Source of the DNA: Planctomycetota bacterium
GTDB taxonomy: Bacteria > Planctomycetota > Phycisphaerae > WQYP01
Assembly: GCA_021852245.1 (NCBI GenBank)
Contig: JAJZNY010000166.1
Span: forward strand, 1-5,586
Reading direction: 5' to 3'
Length of the DNA stretch: 5,586 nucleotides
Shown here: piece after piece, positions 1 to 5,142 of the stretch
Layout: each line of letters begins with the position of its first letter
Numbering within the stretch: position 1 is the first letter of the stretch
The notes under the pieces: generated by a model
Told to the model about the DNA's origin: nothing
Database searches by the model: none
What the model saw: only the letters and a program-made list of their open reading frames with translations
Made by a program: the position numbers and the translations under genes

Positions 1-299
1 ACGCCATGCGCGATCATCGCGTAGACAATACGGCCGAAATCTCGGGTGCAATGTACACCCCAATGGGCCAGTACGGCCGGCGCCAGATGTCCGTAGCGTT
101 TGATGGCGTAGGCTTTCAGCCCATGGGCCAATTGCTGGCCGCTGACATGACGCGAATCCTGATCCAGCGACTCGTAATTCGGGTGGACATTCATGACGGT
201 GTACGCCAGGCCGCGCTGGACAAATTCGAAGGCAGCGGGCGGAAATTCCGGCTCTGCCGTCGTCTCGCAGGGTAACTGTTTTTTGACTGTTTCGTCCAT
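1..299 (-). CDS. Minf_1886-like conserved hypothetical protein (5' part only)
   Basis: This minus-strand reading frame starts at an ATG (297-299) and stays open for 99 codons to the left edge, so the C-terminus is missing. The visible protein has a variable acidic start (residues 1-20) and then a pattern I associate with the Minf_1886 family (TIGR04138-type) of Planctomycetes and Verrucomicrobia: FEFVQRGLAYTV at 24-35, RHVSGQQL at 50-57, KRYGHLAPAVLAHWG at 67-81 and TRDFGRIVYAMI at 85-96. The order RHVSG(Q), then a hydrophobic-rich xxVLxxWG segment, then a DFGxIV motif is the family signature as I know it. There is no signal peptide or membrane segment, so it is probably cytoplasmic. The family has no established function to my knowledge. 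The ribosome site is weak (TAGG about 9 bases before the ATG). It is transcribed divergently from the PEP-CTERM gene. Family assignment is by eye. Confidence 0.85.
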   Translation of the reverse strand, partial: MDETVKKQLPCETTAEPEFPPAAFEFVQRGLAYTVMNVHPNYESLDQDSRHVSGQQLAHGLKAYAIKRYGHLAPAVLAHWGVHCTRDFGRIVYAMIAHG

Positions 300-338
300 G
301 TAACCAAACCTAAACCCAGTTTCACCTCTCAACAGCGC

Positions 339-344
339 ATTATA
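339..344 (-). promoter_or_regulatory. Candidate -10 element for the Minf_1886-like gene
   Basis: Read on the minus strand, 344-339 is a perfect TATAAT. It would start a transcript near 332, giving a leader of about 33 bases before the ATG at 299. No good -35 hexamer is seen 16-18 bases upstream (the region reads CTGCGT or similar), so this rests mainly on the -10 match and its position. Confidence 0.4.
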
Positions 345-533
345 GTTTATTCGCGGAGCCTACGCAGCCTGTGGCGTTCCGGGCGTTTTTTTGCGGCCAA
401 TATGGCGATTTTTTGCATTTTTTAACCGCCGCCTTCACAGCGCACAGCGTCGGGGAAGGGGCGACATCCACTGCGGAAGACGCCCGGGGATGAGAAAAAT
501 GGGCGACCGCCGCCATATTTTTTCAAGTAAAAT

Positions 534-562
534 TTGCGGTCGACGTATCCGCAGATTATATT
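534..562 (+). promoter_or_regulatory. Candidate sigma-70-type promoter of the PEP-CTERM gene
   Basis: TTGCGG at 534-539 and TATATT at 557-562 are separated by exactly 17 bases. The -10 matches TATAAT at five of six positions; the -35 matches TTGACA mainly in its TTG. Transcription would begin near 569, leaving a leader of about 73 bases. A 5-base inverted repeat, TGCGG (535-539) and CCGCA (549-553), spans the spacer and could bind a regulator, but arms this short may be chance. Confidence 0.45.
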
Positions 563-628
563 TAATGTTTGTCCGCATCGCCTGGGGCCCGGACGCACCA
601 CCGTGGGAACTTTAACTCGTGCACCCTT

Positions 629-635
629 GGGAGGA
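629..635 (+). promoter_or_regulatory. Ribosome binding site deciding the start at 642
   Basis: GGGAGGA at 629-635 contains a full GGAGG (630-634) seven bases before the ATG at 642. This site, with the signal peptide that begins at that ATG, rules out the longer in-frame reading from a TTG at 534, which would lie inside the promoter. Confidence 0.85.
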
Positions 636-641
636 ATTTTC

Positions 642-2711
642 ATGAAATGTCGTGGGGTTGTTGGGCTCGCGGCTGCTGCGGCAGTCGTGGCCATGGGCGT
701 TCACACTTCTTCGGCTACCGTCTATACCTTTAATACCAACACCGGCGTGATGACTACCACGGGCGGTACGGCGACCGGGGGCGTGATGACGTCGGGCACT
801 ACGCCTGATGGGGAGGTGTTCGCATTCAGTGGGAACGTGTCGTTTAATGCCGGGGATGTGATCAACGTCACCGGCTCCAGGCCCATTGTAATTTCGTCCT
901 ATAACGATATGTCTGTCGCATTGGGCGTCACCATCAATCTTTCCGCCAGTGGCACGTATGCCGGGCCGGGCGGCGGGGCTGGTGGCGTCGGGGGTAGCGG
1001 TGGTTCCGGGGGCACTGGAGGCAGTCCGCCTCTTGTCGGACCGCTGGCTGCGGTCGGGGCATTAAATGGCGGCTTCGGCGGGGCGGGAGGCGGATCATAT
1101 TCCTCCGGTAGCGGCGGCCAGCCGGGCCAAAGCGGGGCCGGATTCGATGGAACCGGAGGCTCGAACGGTGCTGCGGGTACCGCGGGTTCGGCAGGCTCGG
1201 CGCCGTTTGGTGCCACGGTCACAGCGCCGGGCGGGGCCAGTGGCGGAGGGTTCGGTCAGGGCGGACTGCCTGGTGTCAACGGCCAAGCCGGGCAAGGCGG
1301 GGCAGGAGGCTCTGCAGGGTTTACGTTAAATCCGGGTCAATTTGGCAAGAACGGGAACAATGGCGCTAATGGCGGTAACGGCATTAACGGCGGCGACGGT
1401 GGTTCTGGGGCCAATGGAGTTAATCCTGCCTCCTTCACCTTGCTGACGGGCGGAGCTGGTGGGGCCGGTGGTGGCGGCGGCCAAGGGGGTGGTGGAGGCG
1501 GCACCGGCGGAGTTGGCGGAGGGGGAGGTGGTGGCGGTGGCGGAGCGGGATCCATCTTCGGTGGCGGCGGCTCCGGCGGTAATGGTGGCGCAGGCGGCTT
1601 GGGCGGCTCTGGCGGAGGCGGTGGAGCAGGTGGATCGGGCGGCAACGGCGGAGGCGGTGGCGGCGCCATTGAACTCTTCGCAGCCGGTCGCCTCACCGTC
1701 AACGGATCGGTTTACTCAACGGGATCAGCTGGTAAATCCGGCACCGCTGGTGCGGGCGGATCATATGCCGGGCCGATCGGCATGGGGCTGCCCGGACAAC
1801 TGGGCAATGCTGCGGCAAGTGGCAGTAATTCGGCCGCTGGCGGTCAGGGTGGGTACGGTGGGAATGGCGGCTTCGGCGGAGCGGGTGGCGGGGGCGGAGC
1901 CGGAGGGGCGGGCGGCGCCGGGGCCGGGGGCACCATCGTCCTGGCCGGCTCGTCGGTCAATGCATCCAACGGCGCATTTAATACGCTTGGCGGAGGGGAT
2001 GCTTCCACCAACGGTAAATTCTTCATCGCCACCAACAGCCAGATCGCTCCCATCAAAAATGTTTTCGGCGGGCCTCCCATCTACAGCGCCGGACCGGTCG
2101 GCAATAACCCCTATATCAGCGGCACCGCGACGCCCAATATCCCCGACTTGGCTGGCGGTGTCGCAGCCCCGTACGGCATCCTCGCCAATCTGCAGGCAAA
2201 TAACCCCGCACTTTACACGCTTGCCGTCAACGCACCCTTCCATTCCCTGGCCGCTGTCCTGCTGGGCAGCAGCGGTTTGCCCGGCTATTCGGATGTCTTT
2301 CCCGGTTACCAATGGGTGTTCGTTGTCAACCTGAGCGGTTCGTCGATCAACAACCTGAAAATCGGCATCAGTTCCACTTCCACTACCTACGAGGCCGCTC
2401 TCATGCAGCAGGTCCTCTCCACGGCCGGCGGCACCATCAACGTCCAAACCGACAGCAATATTGTCCTGCCCGGAAATGATGTCTACGCTTTTCTGGCCCC
2501 GACATCACTCATTGACTCCGGCACGCTCTACGCCACCGCGGATGGCGCCGTGCCGCTGACGATGAACTCCTATTACGGCCTGGTGACCCCCGGATTTTTC
2601 CCTGTTGAATATCTGCAATCGGCTGCGGCAACGCCCGAACCCGCCGATGGGGCCATCACTCTGGCCGCCTTGGCGGGGCTCTCACTGCTGCCCCGCCGCC
2701 GACGGACTTGA
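642..2711 (+). CDS. Secreted glycine-rich PEP-CTERM sorting domain protein
   Basis: A 689-residue exported protein. Residues 1-25 form a Sec signal peptide (MKCRG, a hydrophobic Ala/Val core, probable cleavage after SSA at 25). Residues 26-106 are Thr/Gly/Val-rich with strand-like segments (VINVTGSRPIVISSYND). Residues about 107-430 are dominated by GGxGG blocks, interrupted at 342-364 by AIELFAAGRLTVNGSVYSTG and followed at 431-452 by TIVLAGSSVNASNGAFNTLG. Residues about 453-660 are an ordinary-composition domain I do not recognise. The C-terminus is a PEP-CTERM signal: PEP at 665-667, a hydrophobic segment at 671-683, then RRRR at 685-688. In known systems an exosortase recognises this signal during surface sorting. 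The strand segments with glycine-rich inserts suggest a beta-helical or matrix/adhesin-like surface protein; that role is inference. The start is set by a strong GGAGG seven bases upstream. No clear terminator follows. The gene stands alone, with minus-strand neighbours on both sides. Confidence 0.9.
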   Translation: MKCRGVVGLAAAAAVVAMGVHTSSATVYTFNTNTGVMTTTGGTATGGVMTSGTTPDGEVFAFSGNVSFNAGDVINVTGSRPIVISSYNDMSVALGVTINLSASGTYAGPGGGAGGVGGSGGSGGTGGSPPLVGPLAAVGALNGGFGGAGGGSYSSGSGGQPGQSGAGFDGTGGSNGAAGTAGSAGSAPFGATVTAPGGASGGGFGQGGLPGVNGQAGQGGAGGSAGFTLNPGQFGKNGNNGANGGNGINGGDGGSGANGVNPASFTLLTGGAGGAGGGGGQGGGGGGTGGVGGGGGGGGGGAGSIFGGGGSGGNGGAGGLGGSGGGGGAGGSGGNGGGGGGAIELFAAGRLTVNGSVYSTGSAGKSGTAGAGGSYAGPIGMGLPGQLGNAAASGSNSAAGGQGGYGGNGGFGGAGGGGGAGGAGGAGAGGTIVLAGSSVNASNGAFNTLGGGDASTNGKFFIATNSQIAPIKNVFGGPPIYSAGPVGNNPYISGTATPNIPDLAGGVAAPYGILANLQANNPALYTLAVNAPFHSLAAVLLGSSGLPGYSDVFPGYQWVFVVNLSGSSINNLKIGISSTSTTYEAALMQQVLSTAGGTINVQTDSNIVLPGNDVYAFLAPTSLIDSGTLYATADGAVPLTMNSYYGLVTPGFFPVEYLQSAAATPEPADGAITLAALAGLSLLPRRRRT
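962..1931 (+). repeat. Low-complexity GGN-codon tract encoding the glycine-rich region
   Basis: Within the PEP-CTERM gene, most codons here are GGC, GGT, GGA or GGG with interspersed Ala, Ser, Asn and Thr codons. The densest parts are about 1441-1665 and 1855-1931. The glycine codons are mixed, not one repeated triplet, so it is a degenerate protein-level repeat and not a simple DNA microsatellite. The tract makes long spurious ORFs in other frames and proline-rich ORFs on the opposite strand. The only sizeable non-glycine breaks are around 1321-1440 and 1665-1855. Confidence 0.85.
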
Positions 2712-2893
2712 CGCGCGCCGCCACAGCGCTCTATTTCTGCGGCGAGTCGCGGCGGCTAAACCGTGTGAGGCTTGAATGTCCCCCGGCGGGCCGGAACCAT
2801 GAAGAGATGCGGGGTGAGGCGCACCATGCAGTTAAATGGACCCTATCGGCCGCACCTTGCCACCCTGCGTCCGAGGGAAATACCGGGGCCGCT

Positions 2894-2943
2894 AAAAAAG
2901 GAAAAAAAATGGGGTGTTCAGCTTATTAGGCGTGAACGACCCC
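2894..2943 (-). terminator. Rho-independent terminator of the glycine-zipper gene
   Basis: Read on the minus strand, 2943-2933 pairs with 2920-2911 to form a ten-pair stem with one bulged base (plus-strand G2938) and a 12-base loop. The stem is followed at once by A and then eight T (2909-2902), two C, and six more T (2899-2894). It lies about 55 bases past the stop codon at 2999. On the plus strand the tract is A-rich and precedes the hairpin, so it should not terminate the PEP-CTERM gene. Confidence 0.85.
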
Positions 2944-2998
2944 ATCGCTCGCCTCTCCACTCGGTCGTGATCTCCAGCTGAGATACCCCATAACCAAT

Positions 2999-3541
2999 TT
3001 AATGTTTTTCGGATTTGACTTTCCGTTCACCAGCTCGCTGCCAGGAATCCTTAACGGCTGGCTTGGCATGTTCCCAAGCCAATGTCGAAGTCCCGTGGCG
3101 GGAATTCCAATCTTGGGCGAGTTTCGATTCATGTTCCTCGAATGTACCTTCAACGTTACCTGTGCGAGATTCCCAGCCATATTGGTAGGCTGGTCCGTAC
3201 TGCTCGTAACCGGTTCCCTTTTTTACGTACGGCCGTGTCTCAAAAACTGAACGCCAGTAACCATGCTCTACCGTCGGATCAATTTTCTCGGCAACGGCTT
3301 TACCCGCCAAGCCACCGACCAACCCGCCGACAACGGCGCCGGTCACTCCGCCGACGACCGTTCCCACCGGTCCGGCAACTGTCCCGACCGTGGCGCCAAC
3401 AGCCACGCCTCCCACCACGCCACCAGCCACGGCTCCAACACCGGTCCCGACGGGGTGTGAACCGGGCTCGCCGGTAATAGCGTCACAGTTCGCATCGTCT
3501 TTCGACTTTTTTATTTCTTCGGTTTCATTACGATTATTCAC
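2999..3541 (-). CDS. Glycine-zipper protein with conserved Tyr/Trp-rich C-terminal domain
   Basis: A 180-residue protein. Residues 1-28 are charged and end in DAITGEPGSHPVGTG, a linker I know from a widespread family of hypothetical, possibly stress-related proteins. Residues 31-82 are an Ala/Gly/Val glycine zipper with repeated GxxxG spacing (VGGVAVGATVG, VGGVTGAVVGGLVGG), able to insert in or pack against a membrane as helical hairpins. Residues 90-170 form a soluble domain with conserved aromatic signatures: YWRSVFETRPYV (95-106), YEQYGPAYQYGWE (112-124), AQDW (142-145) and LAWEHAKPAVKDSWQRA (154-170). There is no cleavable signal peptide. The start is GTG (3539-3541), supported by AGGAG seven bases upstream and by agreement with the family's short charged N-terminus. 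It is monocistronic, with a strong terminator downstream. Function is unknown; an envelope or general-stress role is inference. Confidence 0.85.
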   Translation of the reverse strand: MNNRNETEEIKKSKDDANCDAITGEPGSHPVGTGVGAVAGGVVGGVAVGATVGTVAGPVGTVVGGVTGAVVGGLVGGLAGKAVAEKIDPTVEHGYWRSVFETRPYVKKGTGYEQYGPAYQYGWESRTGNVEGTFEEHESKLAQDWNSRHGTSTLAWEHAKPAVKDSWQRAGERKVKSEKH

Positions 3542-4166
3542 AAGACAACTCCTGAAAATTTGAGATTAACCCAGCCCAGCGTCCCACAGATTAAATCCAT
3601 AAAGAGACGCGGGCCATCTGCCTCATATGCAAAGGGTGTACCACGCGACGAATATTGCCCTGTCGGCTGAGGACTTTTTGCGGGCTTAGGGAATAGACGC
3701 CCGATCCTACCTCCACAGCCTGATGTCGATATTTTGACGCACATCAGTGTCGCGCCAGCTGCGGCTCACATCATCTGAACCGCCCTTAAACCCGCGATTT
3801 CTAAGCCTCAGCGCTCGATGATTCTTTATTCGCTAATTCCCGCCAGGCAATCCGAAATACTTACTGAAGTGAACCGACGCGGTCGAAATTACCTCAGATA
3901 TTTTATCATCTATACGCCCGTTATTTTTCCCGATGGGGAGGAGGAGGATCGGCACCAACTGGACGGCATTTAGGCCACGGTGGACAAATTGACGCGGGCG
4001 TTTTGTCCGACGAAGCCCATATTCTCCCTTCGATACGCACCACCACCGCGGAATTGTCAGCTATTTTCTGTACGGCACGGGGATTGCGTGAGAAAAGGTT
4101 CGGGTGGTGAAATGTCGTCCGAGCGCCGATTAATCCGCCCGGATTGCATACACACGGGAAGCATAT
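3542..4166. other. 625-base divergent intergenic region without a convincing gene
   Basis: The region separates the start of the glycine-zipper gene (minus) from the start of the GGDEF gene (plus) and must carry both promoters, but I find no hexamer pair good enough to call. Visible elements: a hairpin at 3721-3746 (TGATGTCG pairing with CGACATCA arms, one bulged C, 9-base loop), a purine run GGGGAGGAGGAGGA at 3935-3948 with no suitably placed start codon, an A/T-rich patch at about 3880-3930, and a small hairpin AATCC-GCCC-GGATT at 4132-4145 just ahead of the GGDEF gene. No recognisable c-di-GMP riboswitch core is present. Short ORFs at 3538-3744 (minus) and 3980-4201 (plus) lack protein-like features. 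Confidence 0.55.
3549..3553 (-). promoter_or_regulatory. Ribosome binding site supporting the GTG start
   Basis: On the minus strand, AGGAG at 3553-3549 sits seven bases before the GTG at 3541-3539. No ATG lies at a suitable position and frame, so this site decides the non-ATG start. Confidence 0.8.
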
Positions 4167-5105
4167 ATGTCCGATACAGTGCCGCAGCAGCTTGGCAATA
4201 ATTCAACATTAACGGAATCATTTGAGCTCTACGAGCAGATCAGAACACGCACAGAGGCTCGTGCCCGTGAAGTGTCGGCCATCAATGAGGCATTTAAGGA
4301 TAAACTCAGGGAGTGCGACTCGCAGGAAGGCGTGCGTGAGGCGATCATCTGGGGCCGGCGCATTGACGATATGCTTCTCAAATGTCTCGATGATTTAAGT
4401 TTAGTTCAGACCGCCTTGCTGGCGGAAATAGTCAAACGCCGGACGCTGGAACGCAAATTGTCCCTCAGCGAAACTCTATGCGATAAACACCTGCAAAGGG
4501 CGTTGCATGACGACCTGACCGGGCTGCCCAATCGAGCGCTCTTCAAAGATCGGCTCCAGAAAGCCTGCGTACAGGCGAGGCGCCATGAACGGCGATTTGC
4601 GGTAATGCTTATTGACATTGATGCCTTTAAAAGTATTAACGATGTGCATGGCCATGACATGGGCGACAAAGTGCTGAATCTGGTCGGGTGGCGCCTCCAA
4701 GCTTCTCTGCGAGAGGAGGACACTGTCGCCCGCGTCGGCGGAGATGAATTCCAATGCCTGCTAATGGAAGCCAAGGATGAGGCCGTCATTGCCAAGATCG
4801 CAAAATGCATGATCACCCGCGCTGCGGGTGCCGCCGGTCAGACGGGCTTGCGTGCAAAACTGAAACTGAGCATCGGCATCGCCCTTTACCCGCTGGCTGG
4901 AACGAGCCCCGACGCTCTGTGTCGGCATGCCGATGCCGCCATGTATGCGGCAAAGGCCGCCGGCACTGGTTATCAGTTCTGGAGCGATGTTGAGTCGCGC
5001 GAATCCTCGGGTTGGAAAGAGGCGCCGCGGTCCGCTGACACGGCCGAAGTCCGCAAGACGCTGCATATTTCCGGCGAATCGTCCGGCCGGGACGGCATTG
5101 GATGA
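4167..5105 (+). CDS. Diguanylate cyclase (GGDEF domain), soluble
   Basis: A 312-residue cytoplasmic protein expected to condense two GTP into cyclic di-GMP. Residues about 15-110 are helical and charged, probably partly coiled-coil, with no membrane segment; I do not recognise a named sensor domain there. The GGDEF domain covers about 111-275: DDLTGLPNR (115-123), LIDIDAFKSINDVHGHDMGD (148-167) with metal-binding D150 and the guanine-contacting N158 and D167 by alignment with PleD, GGDEF at 191-195, and HADAAMYAAKAAGTGY (254-269). RxxD at 182-185, five residues before GGDEF, is a standard inhibitory I-site. All key residues are present, so it is predicted active and feedback-inhibited. Residues 276-312 are a polar tail. 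The ATG at 4167 has a modest GGGAAG site shortly upstream. It is convergent with the DUF3494 gene, 16 bases apart, and its N-terminal input signal is unknown. Confidence 0.93.
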   Translation: MSDTVPQQLGNNSTLTESFELYEQIRTRTEARAREVSAINEAFKDKLRECDSQEGVREAIIWGRRIDDMLLKCLDDLSLVQTALLAEIVKRRTLERKLSLSETLCDKHLQRALHDDLTGLPNRALFKDRLQKACVQARRHERRFAVMLIDIDAFKSINDVHGHDMGDKVLNLVGWRLQASLREEDTVARVGGDEFQCLLMEAKDEAVIAKIAKCMITRAAGAAGQTGLRAKLKLSIGIALYPLAGTSPDALCRHADAAMYAAKAAGTGYQFWSDVESRESSGWKEAPRSADTAEVRKTLHISGESSGRDGIG

Positions 5106-5113
5106 CCTCGATG

Positions 5114-5142
5114 CAGCAGAGTTAACCCCTGCTGATTTTATT
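5114..5142 (+). terminator. Weak candidate terminator after the GGDEF gene
   Basis: CAGCAG (5114-5119) pairs with CTGCTG (5129-5134) across a 9-base loop, and ATTTTATT follows. It begins nine bases after the cyclase stop codon. The stem is only six pairs and the T-run is short, so strength is doubtful. The stop codon of the convergent DUF3494 gene lies in the loop. Confidence 0.4.

Larger units (their letters stand above)
300..641. other. Divergent intergenic region, 342 bases
   Basis: No credible gene lies here. The stretch is richer in A/T runs than its surroundings, with T-tracts near 385-392, 409-414, 418-423 and 518-523. It carries a candidate promoter for each flanking gene. An imperfect hairpin pairs 459-469 with 475-485 (5-base loop, two A-A mismatches), and a 9-base inverted repeat AATATGGCG / CGCCATATT sits at 399-407 and 511-519. 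None of the hairpins is directly followed by a T-run in a way that makes a convincing terminator. A small ORF at 391-615 has no recognisable protein features. Confidence 0.6.

Noticed and set aside
534..641. 36-codon N-terminal extension of the PEP-CTERM protein from a TTG
   Set aside because: It would overlap the candidate promoter and put a non-signal sequence before a clear signal peptide; the GGAGG site marks 642 as the start.
1337..1702. Proline-rich ORF on the minus strand
   Set aside because: It is the complement of the GGN glycine codons of the PEP-CTERM gene, with no start signal of its own.
1459..2334. 291-codon plus-strand ORF in another frame of the PEP-CTERM gene
   Set aside because: Long open frames are expected opposite or offset to GC-rich glycine codons; no ribosome site and no domain pattern.
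1761..2447. 228-codon minus-strand ORF
   Set aside because: Shadow of the PEP-CTERM gene; mixed composition with no family resemblance, and the signal peptide and sorting signal prove the plus-strand frame.
2716..2756. GC-rich hairpins after the PEP-CTERM stop (CGCCGC with GCGGCG, or GCCGCC with GGCGGC)
   Set aside because: Short competing stems with large loops and no T-run; not good enough to call a terminator.
2708..2981. Two overlapping small plus-strand ORFs (2708-2929 and 2772-2981)
   Set aside because: No ribosome sites or protein-like pattern, and both run into the terminator of the opposite-strand gene.
3538..3744. 68-codon minus-strand ORF whose stop overlaps the GTG start of the glycine-zipper gene (GTGA), suggestive of translational coupling
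   Set aside because: No Shine-Dalgarno before its ATG, composition not protein-like, no recognisable motif, and the glycine-zipper gene has its own good ribosome site. Kept only as a possible leader peptide.
4020..4166. Possible c-di-GMP riboswitch before the cyclase gene
   Set aside because: I could not find the conserved GEMM core motifs or the expected paired arms; only a 5-pair hairpin is present.
3980..4201. 73-codon plus-strand ORF overlapping the start of the GGDEF gene
   Set aside because: Out of frame with the cyclase, no recognisable content, and no supporting ribosome site.
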